DNA of 64,000 bases from UBA10348 sp002469915 (GCA_029249345.1 JAQWHM010000017.1:1-64000), one strand, 5' to 3'; shown: positions 1 through 9,160, counted from the first letter of the stretch. Numbers and translations: made by a program. The notes: generated by a model not told the origin, from the sequence alone.

Positions 1-25
1 TGCGATGCTACTTCGAAGCATCGCA
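1..25 (-). terminator. Hairpin downstream of the SUF operon
   Basis: A perfect 9-bp inverted repeat (TGCGATGCT / AGCATCGCA) with a 7-base loop lies 15 bases past the stop of the last SUF gene. It is placed to end the minus-strand SUF transcript. Any T-tract would fall outside the window, so a rho-independent terminator is inferred and not shown. Confidence 0.5.
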
Positions 26-40
26 CGCGCTGTGCATATC

Positions 41-502
41 TTAGAGGAAGCCGAGTTCTAGCTTGGCTTCGTCGGACATCATATCAGGGTGGTACGGTGG
101 GTCAAATGTGATATCGACCCGAGCATCTTCGACACCCGCAACATGGCGAACTCTCATTTCAACTTGTCCAGGCAGAAAGCCAGCAGCCGGACAATTAGGA
201 GTCGTGAGTGTCATTGAGACGCTAACGGTCCTATCAGGATTGATCGTGACACCGTAAATAAGCCCGAGGTCATAGACGTTTACCGGAATCTCTGGGTCGT
301 AAACGGATTTGATAGCCTCTACAATTCGGTCTTCGAGGTCCTCTTCTATAAACTCCATACCGCCTGAGTCTACTGCCGTCGTCTTAGCGGGCGTATCCGA
401 TGATGCAAGCGCTGAGCTTGCTTCAACACGGTGGCCAGACGGTGTCGTTCCTGCGCCTTGATCTGAGGCAGCATCTTCCAAAGGGTCCTGTTCGGGATTC
501 AT
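41..502 (-). CDS. sufT: SUF-associated DUF59/MIP18-family protein (SufT-like)
   Basis: This 153-residue protein has a DUF59 domain in its C-terminal two thirds. It carries the family signatures DPEIPVNVYDLGLIY and, about 35 residues later, TTPNCPAAG with the conserved Cys. Such proteins help assemble or deliver Fe-S clusters. The first 50 residues are low-complexity, rich in Ser, Ala and Asp, and probably disordered. It is the last gene of sufBCDSE-sufT, starting 12 bases after the sufE stop, which is the position usual in Bacteroidota. The family assignment is firm; its exact role in this organism is inferred from context. Confidence 0.9.
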   Translation of the reverse strand: MNPEQDPLEDAASDQGAGTTPSGHRVEASSALASSDTPAKTTAVDSGGMEFIEEDLEDRIVEAIKSVYDPEIPVNVYDLGLIYGVTINPDRTVSVSMTLTTPNCPAAGFLPGQVEMRVRHVAGVEDARVDITFDPPYHPDMMSDEAKLELGFL

Positions 503-514
503 GTAGCGTCTCAG

Positions 515-958
515 CTATTTAGAGGTCTGCGATTGGGCTGCCATAGCGGCGGCGTATAGTCGAATTTGCTTGATCATTGAATCAAGCCCGTTCTTTCGGG
601 TAGGAGAGAGGTGCTCTTTGAGTTCAAGCTCTTCCAAAAAAGCCAGGTCTGCGTTCGCTACATCTTTTGCTTCAGCTCCATTTACGACGCGCAATAAGAT
701 GGCGATCAGCCCTTTAGTGATCTGGGCATCAGAGTCGGCTTTGAATTGGATGCGAGTACCTTCTGAACCGGGCTGAAGCCACACTTGCGATTGGCAACCG
801 TGTATTCTGTAAGCATCGGTGCGAAATCCCTCATCTATTTTCTGAAGTTCGCCTCCGAGATCGATCACATACTGGTATCGATCCATCCAGTCATCGAGCA
901 TCTCGAATTCGGTAACCAGTTCTTTGGCCCGAGAAGTAAGGTTGGTCTCTGTACTCAT
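515..958 (-). CDS. sufE: Cysteine desulfuration protein SufE
   Basis: SufE (147 aa) accepts persulfide sulfur from the desulfurase SufS and passes it to the SufBCD scaffold in the cytoplasm. The acceptor is Cys55 in the conserved loop HGCQSQVW, and the length matches the family. Its ATG overlaps the TGA of sufS in an ATGA junction, so the two are very likely translationally coupled, fitting a physical SufS-SufE pair. Confidence 0.95.
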   Translation of the reverse strand: MSTETNLTSRAKELVTEFEMLDDWMDRYQYVIDLGGELQKIDEGFRTDAYRIHGCQSQVWLQPGSEGTRIQFKADSDAQITKGLIAILLRVVNGAEAKDVANADLAFLEELELKEHLSPTRKNGLDSMIKQIRLYAAAMAAQSQTSK

Positions 959-2196
959 GATAACATTCCAGATACTCGGACGAGTGCTTCGGCTAAGCGG
1001 TCTACTTCCGCGCGGGTATTATAGAAAGCAAATGATGCGCGCACTGTCCCTGGAACGCCAAATCGCTTCATCAACGGTTGGGTGCAATGATGGCCCGTTC
1101 TAACCGCAATGCCCATTTTATCTAAAATGGTTCCGACATCGTAAGGATGAGATGAACCGACCAAAAAGGAGATAACCGATGCCTTTTCCTTGGCTTCGCC
1201 TATAATGCGGATGCCTTCGATGGATTTCAGTTTATTGGTGGCATAGGCCAGCAATTCTAATTCTTGTTTTGCAACGAAGTCGTATCCGACTTCTTCCACA
1301 TACTCGATGGCCGCAGCCGTGGCAATCGCACCTGCCATGTGAGGTGTGCCCGCTTCAAACTTGTGCGGAATCTCATTGAATGTGGTGCCCTCAAAGTCCA
1401 CTTCTTCGATCATGTCTCCTCCGCCCTGATAGGGAGGCATGTCTTCCAACAGAGAAGCCTTTCCGTACAACACGCCAAACCCGGTAGGCCCGAACAATTT
1501 GTGGCTTGAAAAGCAGTAAAAGTCGACATCTAAATCCGAGACATTGACTTTTCCGTGAGGTATGGCCTGCGCGCCATCCAACATCACAGGAATACCCATA
1601 CTATGCGCATCAGCAATGATCTGGCGCACTGGATTTATGGTTCCTAGCGAATTAGAGACATGTACCAGAGACACCAATTTAGTACGTTCGGTCAGCATCA
1701 ACCGAAACTCCTCATAGATGAGGTCGCCTTCAGCTGAAACAGGAACGACTTTCAGAACGGCTCCTATACGCTCACATAAAAGTTGCCAAGGCACGATGTT
1801 CGCATGGTGTTCCATTTCACTAATGAGCACCTCATCGCCAGGACCCAATTTGGATCCGCCAAAACTGCTTGCTACAAGATTAATGGCGTCGGTGGTGCCT
1901 TTCGTAAAGATGATCTCACGACTTGAGGACGCACCCAGGAAACGGGCAATACGCTCTCGCGCGCCTTCATAGGCGTCAGTAGCCCGTTGGCTCAACGTAT
2001 GAACGCCACGATGGACGTTCGCATTATCCCGTTCGTAATAATTGGAAATAGCATCCAATACGGCTCGAGGCTTTTGGGCCGTTGCAGCGTTGTCTAGGTA
2101 GACGAGAGGCTGTCCATTCACTTCTTGATGCAGGGCTGGGAAATCAGCTCTGATGGATTCCAGCGAACGGGGGCCTGGGTTTTGCGAGTCCTGCAT
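955..2196 (-). CDS. sufS: Cysteine desulfurase SufS
   Basis: This PLP-dependent group II cysteine desulfurase (413 aa) takes sulfur from L-cysteine to form an enzyme persulfide for Fe-S cluster assembly. The PLP lysine is Lys233 in SSHKLFGPTG and the persulfide cysteine is Cys371 in RTGHHCTQP, both in the expected places. The N-terminus (IRADFPAL) and the LDNAATAQKP motif are typical of SufS. It starts 3 bases after the sufD stop and overlaps sufE by 4 bases. Confidence 0.96.
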   Translation of the reverse strand: MQDSQNPGPRSLESIRADFPALHQEVNGQPLVYLDNAATAQKPRAVLDAISNYYERDNANVHRGVHTLSQRATDAYEGARERIARFLGASSSREIIFTKGTTDAINLVASSFGGSKLGPGDEVLISEMEHHANIVPWQLLCERIGAVLKVVPVSAEGDLIYEEFRLMLTERTKLVSLVHVSNSLGTINPVRQIIADAHSMGIPVMLDGAQAIPHGKVNVSDLDVDFYCFSSHKLFGPTGFGVLYGKASLLEDMPPYQGGGDMIEEVDFEGTTFNEIPHKFEAGTPHMAGAIATAAAIEYVEEVGYDFVAKQELELLAYATNKLKSIEGIRIIGEAKEKASVISFLVGSSHPYDVGTILDKMGIAVRTGHHCTQPLMKRFGVPGTVRASFAFYNTRAEVDRLAEALVRVSGMLS

Positions 2197-2199
2197 ACA

Positions 2200-3525
2200 C
2201 TAGCTCGAAAGAAGGTGATGAAGACGTTCGTACAAATACTGCTTCACTGCCTCGTTATCTACGAGATCAACTACATCACGAGCGAAGGCTTCCAAAAGCA
2301 TGAGGCGAGCTGCCTTTTCCGGAATTCCTCGAGAGCGAAGGTAGAATAAGGCTTCCTCATCTAGCTCGCCCGTGGTTGCGCCATGGCTACACTTGACATC
2401 ATCCGCGTAGATCTCCAGCTCAGGTTTTGCATAGATCTGTGCACTGCGATCTAATACAATACTTTTGGAGGACTGATAGGCATTCGTCTTCTGGGCGTCT
2501 TGGCGCACCAACACCTTCCCGTTAAACACACCCGTTGCGCTGTCCGTCACAATGCCTTTGAATAGCTCATTGGAAAAACAATTCGGTTTGGCATGATCCA
2601 CTAGCGTGTGGTTGTCGATGTGCGCACTTCCGCGCGCTACATACAGACCATTTAGGTGCGTTTCACATTCTTCGGCATCCGGAAGGAAATTCAAGTTATT
2701 CCGAACAAGACCGCCGCCAAGGGTAATAGTATCCGTTTTGAAATTGGATTCAGCACCCTGATGCACGAACAATCCATTCACAAAAGACGAATGCTCATTC
2801 CGCTCAAAAACCAGAACGTGGTCCATTTTGGCTTTTTCGCCGATAAATACTTCTGCCACACGGTTTTCAAAGCTCGATCCTGCCGGCACCTCTGGAAAAT
2901 GCTCGACGACATTTAGTGATGCGTCTTCTTCGACAATGATCAAAATTCTGGGCTGCGCGAGTCCACCAACCGTTAAGGTATTGTGGTGAATGACGACCGG
3001 TTGATCAACATGGATGCCTTTTTCAACGCGGATAAAAATACCATCATCGGCAAAAGCAGATGCTAAAGCTGCGAAAGGATCCCTTTCCAGAACGATTGCA
3101 CGCGACAAATACGTTTCCAAAAAGGAGGAATCACTCGAACGCATTTCCTGAAGCGTTCCAACACTCAGTCCTTCCGGGAGTTTGGCTGCGTCGCGGTCCA
3201 AGAGTTGACCGTCGGTGGTGCGATAGTGGTACCCATCGATATCGTTGAACGTATCGGCCAAAGAGGTCGCACTCTTTTCGGTAGACGAGGCTAGATTCTT
3301 TTTCAGCCACTTCGTTACCGGCGTGTACTTATACGCCTCCGTTCTTCTAGAAGGGAATCCTACTTCGGCAAATGCCTTAATAGCGGTGCGTCGGCTGGCA
3401 GTCCAAAAGTCCTCTTCACCGGACGGCATAAGACCGTACCGAGCGTCGAATTCTTGAACCATCAAGGCTTCGTCGGTTTTCTGTTCCTCAGGAACTGACT
3501 GTACTGAGTCTGTGGTCATAGTCAT
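2200..3525 (-). CDS. sufD: Fe-S cluster assembly protein SufD
   Basis: SufD (441 aa) is the SufB-like partner in the SufBC2D scaffold. The C-terminal half carries the SufB/SufD beta-helix core (for example CSHGATTGELDEEALFYLRSRG), which includes the conserved Cys and His region. The N-terminal 100 residues are the variable helical part. It begins 9 bases after the sufC stop. A second Met at codon 3 is an equally possible start. Confidence 0.95.
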   Translation of the reverse strand: MTMTTDSVQSVPEEQKTDEALMVQEFDARYGLMPSGEEDFWTASRRTAIKAFAEVGFPSRRTEAYKYTPVTKWLKKNLASSTEKSATSLADTFNDIDGYHYRTTDGQLLDRDAAKLPEGLSVGTLQEMRSSDSSFLETYLSRAIVLERDPFAALASAFADDGIFIRVEKGIHVDQPVVIHHNTLTVGGLAQPRILIIVEEDASLNVVEHFPEVPAGSSFENRVAEVFIGEKAKMDHVLVFERNEHSSFVNGLFVHQGAESNFKTDTITLGGGLVRNNLNFLPDAEECETHLNGLYVARGSAHIDNHTLVDHAKPNCFSNELFKGIVTDSATGVFNGKVLVRQDAQKTNAYQSSKSIVLDRSAQIYAKPELEIYADDVKCSHGATTGELDEEALFYLRSRGIPEKAARLMLLEAFARDVVDLVDNEAVKQYLYERLHHLLSS

Positions 3526-3534
3526 GAAGCAGTT

Positions 3535-4299
3535 TTAAGCAGGGAGTGCAGATTCGTCACGAATCCAATCGTACCCGTGTTCTTCGAGTTTGAGCGCGAG
3601 GCTTTTATCACCTGACAGGACGATCTTCCCATCAACCAGTACGTGAACTACATCAGGGACGATGTAGTCTAGTAGTCTCTGGTAATGCGTGATCACTACA
3701 AACGAACGATCAGAGGAGCGGAGAGTGTTCACACCGTCAGCAACAATGCGTAAAGCATCGATGTCCAAACCTGAATCCGTCTCATCTAGGATCGCTAGCT
3801 TTGGGTCCAACATGGCCAGCTGGAAAATTTCATTTCTCTTTTTCTCTCCACCAGAAAAGCCCTCGTTGACTGCACGGGCTTTCAGTGCCGGATCCAGATG
3901 AACGAGTGCGGCTTTTTCTTTCATCAGCTTTAGGAAGTCACCAGCTGAGAGCGCATCCAAGCCGCGGTGTTCACGGACAGAGGAAACCGCCTGCTTGAGG
4001 AAATTGGACATGGATACGCCCGGGAGTTCAACCGGATACTGAAAAGCGAGAAAGAGCCCTTCGCGTGCCCGTTCGTCTGCTTCCAGTTCCAAAAGGTCGT
4101 CTCCGTCGAACGAGATGCTTCCTTCGGTTACTTCATATCCGTCCCGACCGGCGAGCACAGATGCCAAGGTGCTTTTCCCTGAACCGTTTGGGCCCATAAT
4201 GGCGTGAACTTCACCCGGACCGACCTTGAGGTCTAGACCGCGGAGGATTTCTTTCTGTTCTTCCTCAATGGAAACGTGCAGATTCTTGATCTCTAGCAT
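3535..4299 (-). CDS. sufC: Fe-S assembly ATPase SufC
   Basis: SufC (254 aa) is the ABC-type ATPase that drives conformational change of the SufBCD complex. Visible motifs are Walker A GPNGSGKST near residues 37-45, the ABC signature FSGGEKKR, and Walker B LAILDETDSGLD. It has no membrane segments, as expected for this soluble ABC protein. It lies 33 bases downstream of sufB in the same operon. Confidence 0.96.
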   Translation of the reverse strand: MLEIKNLHVSIEEEQKEILRGLDLKVGPGEVHAIMGPNGSGKSTLASVLAGRDGYEVTEGSISFDGDDLLELEADERAREGLFLAFQYPVELPGVSMSNFLKQAVSSVREHRGLDALSAGDFLKLMKEKAALVHLDPALKARAVNEGFSGGEKKRNEIFQLAMLDPKLAILDETDSGLDIDALRIVADGVNTLRSSDRSFVVITHYQRLLDYIVPDVVHVLVDGKIVLSGDKSLALKLEEHGYDWIRDESALPA

Positions 4300-4332
4300 A
4301 ATCGTAGATGTATTACAGTGGTGGGGTGCCGG

Positions 4333-5793
4333 TTATCCGACACTTCCTTCTAATTCGATGGCGAGGAGGTTGCGGGCTTCAACCGCAAATTCCATGGGCA
4401 ATTTGGCGAGAATCTCTTTGCAGAAACCATTTACGATCAATTTAATCGCGTCTGTTTCGCTGATGCCCCTCGCTTTACAGTAAAAAATTTGGTCTTCTCC
4501 CACTTTGGAAGTGGTGGCCTCGTGCTCGACTTGAGCCGAAGGATTGGATATCTCCAAATAGGGGTAGGTATGCGCACCGCAACGGTCGCCTAGTAGCATG
4601 GAATCGCACTGGCTGAAGTTGCGAGCATTTTCCGCCCCCCGATTCACGCGGACCAGTCCTCGGTACGCATTCTGACTATTGCCAGCAGATATCCCTTTCG
4701 AGATGATGGTTGAAGAGGTGTCCTTTCCGATGTGAATCATCTTGGTACCCGTATCAGCCTGTTGTTTGCCCTTCGTGAAGGCAACGGAGTAAAACTCACC
4801 GACTGAGTGGTCACCTTTCAGAATGCAGGAGGGATACTTCCAGGTAATGGCAGATCCAGTTTCGAGCTGGGTCCAACTGATCTTAGAGCGATCCCCTTCG
4901 CAAATGCCCCGCTTGGTCACAAAGTTGAAAATGCCTCCAACTCCATCCGCGTTTCCGGGATACCAATTCTGGATGGTCGAATATTTGACTTCGGCTGATT
5001 CCATAGCTACGATTTCGACCACTGCCGCATGCAGCTGGTTTTCATCGCGCTGAGGAGCCGTGCAGCCCTCTAGATAGGAAACGTATGAGTCATCATCGGC
5101 CACAATGAGCGTTCTTTCGAACTGTCCTGTGCCCGCAGCATTAATGCGGAAGTAGGTGGAGAGCTCTACTGGACAGCGAACACCTTTTGGGATGTAGCAA
5201 AAGGATCCATCCGAAAAGACGGCAGAATTCAGCGCTGCAAAATAGTTGTCGGTATAAGGCACCACGCGTCCCAGATACTTTTTAACGAGTTCTGGATGAT
5301 TCTGAACCGCTTCTCCGAATGAACAGAAAATAATTCCATTCTTATCGAGTTCAGCATTGAAGGTGGTGGTAACCGATACGGAATCCATTACGACATCGAT
5401 CGCAATACCAACCAATCGTTCCTGCTCTTGAACCGGGATCCCTAATTTGCTGAAGGTCTCCAGTAACTCTGGATCTACTTCATCCAGAGACTCATATTCG
5501 GGATTCTGCTTTGGAGCTGAATAATAGGAGATTGCCTGTAAATCAATTTCAGGGATATTGAGGTGAGCCCAATCGGGCATAGCCTCCTTATCAGTAAGCG
5601 AAACGAAATGCTGGTACGCTTTTAGGCGCCACTTGAGCAGCCAATCGGGTTCGTTTTTCTTTGCGGATATGAAACGTACGGTATCTTCGTTCAAACCGAT
5701 TGGAGCTTTTTCTGACTCGATATCGGTTACGAATCCGTATTTGTATTCGCTATCTGCTACTTCGTGAAGAAGTTCTGTGCTGTTATCGCTCAT
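4333..5793 (-). CDS. sufB: Fe-S cluster assembly scaffold SufB
   Basis: SufB (486 aa) is the scaffold on which the nascent Fe-S cluster forms with SufC and SufD. Conserved stretches are EGCTAPQRDENQLHAAVVE, NWYPGNADGVGGIFNFVTKR and the C-terminal SKVGEDQIFYCKARG, holding the conserved Cys residues. Length and order are those of a full SufB. It is the first gene of the operon; no clear Shine-Dalgarno site precedes its ATG, which is common in Bacteroidota. Confidence 0.97.
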   Translation of the reverse strand: MSDNSTELLHEVADSEYKYGFVTDIESEKAPIGLNEDTVRFISAKKNEPDWLLKWRLKAYQHFVSLTDKEAMPDWAHLNIPEIDLQAISYYSAPKQNPEYESLDEVDPELLETFSKLGIPVQEQERLVGIAIDVVMDSVSVTTTFNAELDKNGIIFCSFGEAVQNHPELVKKYLGRVVPYTDNYFAALNSAVFSDGSFCYIPKGVRCPVELSTYFRINAAGTGQFERTLIVADDDSYVSYLEGCTAPQRDENQLHAAVVEIVAMESAEVKYSTIQNWYPGNADGVGGIFNFVTKRGICEGDRSKISWTQLETGSAITWKYPSCILKGDHSVGEFYSVAFTKGKQQADTGTKMIHIGKDTSSTIISKGISAGNSQNAYRGLVRVNRGAENARNFSQCDSMLLGDRCGAHTYPYLEISNPSAQVEHEATTSKVGEDQIFYCKARGISETDAIKLIVNGFCKEILAKLPMEFAVEARNLLAIELEGSVG

Positions 5794-5860
5794 TAAAAAT
5801 GTAGGGATTGATATCAGTAAGTGCTTAAAACGCTCAAAAAAGGCAATCGGCGGACCTTAA

Positions 5861-5875
5861 TTAGAATCAATCTAA
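5861..5875. promoter_or_regulatory. Candidate operator in the suf divergent promoter region
   Basis: A 15-base imperfect dyad, TTAGAATCAATCTAA (5-bp perfect arms, 5-base centre), lies 67 bases upstream of sufB and 123 bases upstream of the divergent A-type carrier start. Its size and AT-rich, symmetric form suit an iron or Fe-S responsive regulator (Fur, DtxR or Rrf2 type). No known consensus matches exactly, so this is inference. Confidence 0.3.
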
Positions 5876-5998
5876 ACAAAGAAATAGAGAGCAAATAGTT
5901 TCTGAAGGCTTTGCGAAAAGATGGTGTGGGTAATGGTAAGGGGAACACCCTCGGGATTAGAGGGTGGACAGAGTCGCAAAAGACTACGCAGCGATACT

Positions 5999-6349
5999 AT
6001 GGAAACTACAGAATCACAGATTATTGAGTTCGGAGACTCAGCCCGCTCCAAGCTGTTGCAGACAGCTGAACGTGAAGGGGTAGATCTCTCGACAACCTAT
6101 TTACGGATTGCTGTTGTACCAGGTGGTTGTTCTGGACTTACCTACGACTTGGGGTGGGACACGACGAGAAAAGATACAGATACCTTGTTAACCGTGGCTC
6201 CCATGAACGTGGTCATCGATCCAAGGAGTGCGGCCTATCTAGAGGGCACTCGATTAGAGTTCTCCGATGGATTGGAAGGAAAGGGTTTTCACTTTGACAA
6301 CCCACAAGCTGTTCGGAACTGTGCTTGTGGAGAAAGCTTCGGCCTCTAG
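5999..6349 (+). CDS. A-type iron-sulfur carrier (IscA/SufA-like)
   Basis: This HesB/IscA-fold protein (116 aa) receives Fe-S clusters and delivers them to apo-targets. It has the three ligand cysteines of the family: one in VPGGCSGLTY and two in the C-terminal NCACGESF. I chose the ATG at 5999 because the family fold begins right after it; an open frame extends to an ATG at 5921 but adds only unconserved residues. It is transcribed divergently from the SUF operon and may share control with it. It differs from the second carrier at 15357, which has the more usual TCGCGSSF ending. Confidence 0.88.
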   Translation: METTESQIIEFGDSARSKLLQTAEREGVDLSTTYLRIAVVPGGCSGLTYDLGWDTTRKDTDTLLTVAPMNVVIDPRSAAYLEGTRLEFSDGLEGKGFHFDNPQAVRNCACGESFGL

Positions 6350-6384
6350 ACTAGTTAACTCTATACGAGGCTCAGCTACGAATA

Positions 6385-6876
6385 CTATTCGTTGCGAGAC
6401 CATTCAATTTGGTCGCCTTCTATCAAACCCAAGGAATCCAGAAACCCGGCTTCCAGCTCTAATACGTACTGCACGGGACCGTTAGAAGGAACGGTTTCCG
6501 TTCGCATGGGCTGTATGTACTTGGTCATCGAATGCACTTCTCCACTCGACCTGATCCAAACAAAATCAAGAGCTAACCGGGTATTTCCCATCCAAAAGCC
6601 CTGTTCTGCTTCTGCTGGGAATACGAAAAGCATTCCGGAATCAGCCGGGAGTTCGCTTCGCTGCATCAGCCCGCGGTTTCGAGACGAGTCGTCTTCCGCA
6701 ATTTCAATGGCGATCGTTCGCAATAATTCTTCATCTCGAAAGAACGAGAGTGAGCCATCACTTCTGAAGGGGATATTGACCTGTGTTTCAACAGGCTCGG
6801 CAGGGGCCGCTGGTTTATCGCCGTTTGAACAACCTACAACCAACAAAAGCGCGATAATGTAGAGACTGTACTTCAT
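6385..6876 (-). CDS. DUF192 lipoprotein (copy 2)
   Basis: This 163-residue exported protein has a lipoprotein signal peptide with lipobox VVGC (Cys16). A DUF192 domain follows, with RNRGLMQRSELPADSGMLFVF and GFWMGNT motifs. DUF192 is a small periplasmic or envelope beta-domain of unknown function. It overlaps the upstream DUF192 gene by one base (TAATG), so the two are translationally coupled. The two copies share the whole domain, including IEIAED and the PVQYV/PAQYV region, and look like a tandem duplication that has since diverged. Confidence 0.88.
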   Translation of the reverse strand: MKYSLYIIALLLVVGCSNGDKPAAPAEPVETQVNIPFRSDGSLSFFRDEELLRTIAIEIAEDDSSRNRGLMQRSELPADSGMLFVFPAEAEQGFWMGNTRLALDFVWIRSSGEVHSMTKYIQPMRTETVPSNGPVQYVLELEAGFLDSLGLIEGDQIEWSRNE

Positions 6877-7397
6877 TAATTAGTTTCAAATGTTCTACGC
6901 TCCCAGCTAATCAGGTCGCCGGGAGCAATTTTGTATTTGTTGGTAAAGCCAGCCCTGACCTCAACCACGTATTGTGCGGGTTCAGTTGATAAGATGGGAT
7001 CCTTAGAAAAAGGAGTCGTTCCCTTCACAATGTTAATGATTCTGCCGTCGGGGTCTACAAAGAGGATATCTAACGAAAGAGGCGTGTTTAGCATCCAAAA
7101 AGAACGACTAGCTTGTCCAGGAAAGATGAAAAGCATGCCCATGCGCTCCGCCATCGTCCTGCGATACATTAAACCTTGGTTTCGAGCCGCTGTATCTTCG
7201 GCGATTTCAATCACGACTCGCTGTATCAGGCTGCTGTCCGGGCGAATGAAATCCAATACCCCGTCCGGTCTGAATTCAATATTCTGATCGGTAGGTGGAT
7301 TAGAATCTTCAGTATTCGTACATCCTATTACCGCCAGACAAAGAGTCAGGATGAGGGCGTTTCCGAGGGTAACAATCGTGCTGTTACGTTGTCGCAT
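6876..7397 (-). CDS. DUF192 lipoprotein (copy 1)
   Basis: This is the paralogue (173 aa) of the next gene, with lipobox AVIGC and a DUF192 domain (RNQGLMYRRTMAERMGMLFIF, SFWMLNTPLSLD). Its ATG lies inside the end of hemW, overlapping it by 52 bases, so transcription is certainly shared. No other in-frame start gives a signal peptide, which supports this one. Function is unknown; location is inferred to be the inner leaflet of the outer membrane or the periplasmic face. Confidence 0.86.
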   Translation of the reverse strand: MRQRNSTIVTLGNALILTLCLAVIGCTNTEDSNPPTDQNIEFRPDGVLDFIRPDSSLIQRVVIEIAEDTAARNQGLMYRRTMAERMGMLFIFPGQASRSFWMLNTPLSLDILFVDPDGRIINIVKGTTPFSKDPILSTEPAQYVVEVRAGFTNKYKIAPGDLISWERRTFETN

Positions 7398-8509
7398 ATT
7401 GTTTTTCCGAGGTCGGTAAGACGAACGTTCTGGTTTCGGATCGGCAGGATAAACCCACCTTCTTCTAAGTCGGCCAACTGCTGGATGTTTTGGGAGAGCA
7501 GGTCAACGCCATAGCGGTCTTCCAGTTCATTTAGGTTTAAGCCATCTGCTGTTCTAAGCCGCAGCATGATATGTTCATCTGCCAGAGTGTCCAGGGATAA
7601 ATGCTCAACATCGTCGACGGGAGCTACGTGTTGTTGAAGAAGCGCCTCGTAGCGCCTCAGGTTTTTCACGTTAGACCATCGTTTGGCGGGAAGACCGGCC
7701 CACCAGAAGGAATGGGCTGAGGGGCCTACACCTATATAGTTCTTGTGCGACCAGTAGCGGTGATTATGAATGGCCTTGAATCCGGGACGTGCGAAACTGG
7801 AGATTTCATAATGGTCAAAACCATGTCCTTTCAGATAGTTCATTGTAAAGGTGAACTGATCCGTGGAATCTTCATCGGCAACAGGCTGGACTAATCCACG
7901 ATCAACCTGCTTCTTGAGGGGCGTCGCTTCTTCAATGGTAAGATTGTAGGTAGAGATGTGAGGTACGTTAAACGACCGGGCAATCTCTAAATTCGCTGAC
8001 CAGTACTCTTCAGGCTGACCTGGGACGCCGAAAATCAAATCGATTGAGAAATTGGAAAACCCAGCGGCTCTAACATCATCGATCACACTTTTCGCCTGAG
8101 CAGCATCATGGATTCGGTTCATGAACTTCAAATCGTCATCGAAGAAGGACTGTATTCCAATAGAGAGCCGGTCAATACCTAATATTCGAAGACTATTAAG
8201 ATAGTCGGGAGATGCATCTTCTGGATTGATTTCGAAAGTAGTCTCAACCACCTTCGAAGTATCAAAGGCCTCATTAATGGCTTCGATGATCCGTCCTAGG
8301 TCGGAGAGATTTAATTGAGAAGGCGTCCCTCCGCCAAAGTAGATTGTTTCGAGGGGTTCAAAACCACCGAATTCGGCTCCTCTCAAGGAGATCTCTCGGC
8401 AAATAGCTTCCACGAATCCTGAATGTGACTTTTGGGTCGTCACAAAATAAAAGTCGCAATAACTGCATCGCTGGGAGCAGAACGGGATATGAAGATAGAG
8501 TCCTGCCAA
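7346..8509 (-). CDS. hemW: Radical SAM heme chaperone HemW
   Basis: HemW (387 aa) binds heme and a [4Fe-4S] cluster and is thought to deliver heme to respiratory enzymes; it was formerly annotated as oxygen-independent coproporphyrinogen oxidase. The radical SAM motif is Cys11-x3-Cys15-x2-Cys18 followed by Asp-Phe. The extra Cys that marks true HemN is absent, so HemW is the better call. The family N-terminus AGLYLHIPFC follows directly on a TTG codon at 8509. No in-frame ATG exists upstream before the preceding stop, so TTG is the probable start. A HemN C-terminal domain is present. Confidence 0.92.
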   Translation of the reverse strand: MAGLYLHIPFCSQRCSYCDFYFVTTQKSHSGFVEAICREISLRGAEFGGFEPLETIYFGGGTPSQLNLSDLGRIIEAINEAFDTSKVVETTFEINPEDASPDYLNSLRILGIDRLSIGIQSFFDDDLKFMNRIHDAAQAKSVIDDVRAAGFSNFSIDLIFGVPGQPEEYWSANLEIARSFNVPHISTYNLTIEEATPLKKQVDRGLVQPVADEDSTDQFTFTMNYLKGHGFDHYEISSFARPGFKAIHNHRYWSHKNYIGVGPSAHSFWWAGLPAKRWSNVKNLRRYEALLQQHVAPVDDVEHLSLDTLADEHIMLRLRTADGLNLNELEDRYGVDLLSQNIQQLADLEEGGFILPIRNQNVRLTDLGKTICDNVTARLLPSETPSS

Positions 8510-8522
8510 AAAGGGCTGATCG

Positions 8523-9032
8523 TTAAAATATGATTCCGATACGGAAAGGAATAGCCACTGAGACGTCGCGCGAGCCTACGACGAGAGCAGGGTCGATTTC
8601 ATAGAAAAGAACAGATTCTCTTAAGGGGCGGATCCAACCAATACCAAAATGAAACGTTGGACCGCTCAATGCACCATCTGAATCAGAGGTATTGGCGTAC
8701 GCTCCCATACCGCCCATGATGTAGGCTGCATGCTCTACGCCAGGTAGCGTCACAATGAGTGAAGCCTGAGGGTCAAACACGTATGTAGCGTCGTCGCGGC
8801 CGTTTAGAACGAATCCGTTCATTCCGGCATCAAACGCAAATGAGATGTCTGCATTGATTGGGATGGCCATTCTACCTCGAAAACCCAAACCCAGACCATC
8901 CTCGCTGCTGAGCAGCGTGTTAAAACCAACACCAAAACGGGCATCGATTAATTGGGCCTCTGAGCGGGAAGATGACAGCATAAGGCACAACACGAGTAGT
9001 GCAGAACCACGAAGAATACCTGAAACGTGCAT
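8523..9032 (-). CDS. Small exported beta-rich protein, probable outer-membrane barrel
   Basis: This 169-residue protein has a Sec signal peptide (hydrophobic SALLVLCLMLSSSRSEA) and alternating hydrophobic and polar strands ending in a Phe-terminated strand (FRIGIIF). That pattern is typical of small eight-stranded outer-membrane barrels. I chose the ATG at 9032; an upstream GTG at 9074 would add 14 residues before the signal peptide. It is 13 bases upstream of hemW on the same strand. I do not recognise a named family. Confidence 0.7.
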   Translation of the reverse strand: MHVSGILRGSALLVLCLMLSSSRSEAQLIDARFGVGFNTLLSSEDGLGLGFRGRMAIPINADISFAFDAGMNGFVLNGRDDATYVFDPQASLIVTLPGVEHAAYIMGGMGAYANTSDSDGALSGPTFHFGIGWIRPLRESVLFYEIDPALVVGSRDVSVAIPFRIGIIF

Positions 9033-9160
9033 GGATTCGTTCAATGGAGAGTGATATTGGTTTGACGGGCGCACGATGAGTCGTACTTTTGGCCCGATTT
9101 TTAAGGTTCAAATTAAAGAACCTGCTCTCAGGTAAGATAGTAAAAACGGTGGTTTGCGCG

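Noticed and set aside
7346..7397. Wrong start for the first DUF192 gene because of its overlap with hemW
   Set aside because: No later start keeps the lipoprotein signal peptide, so the overlap is accepted as real.
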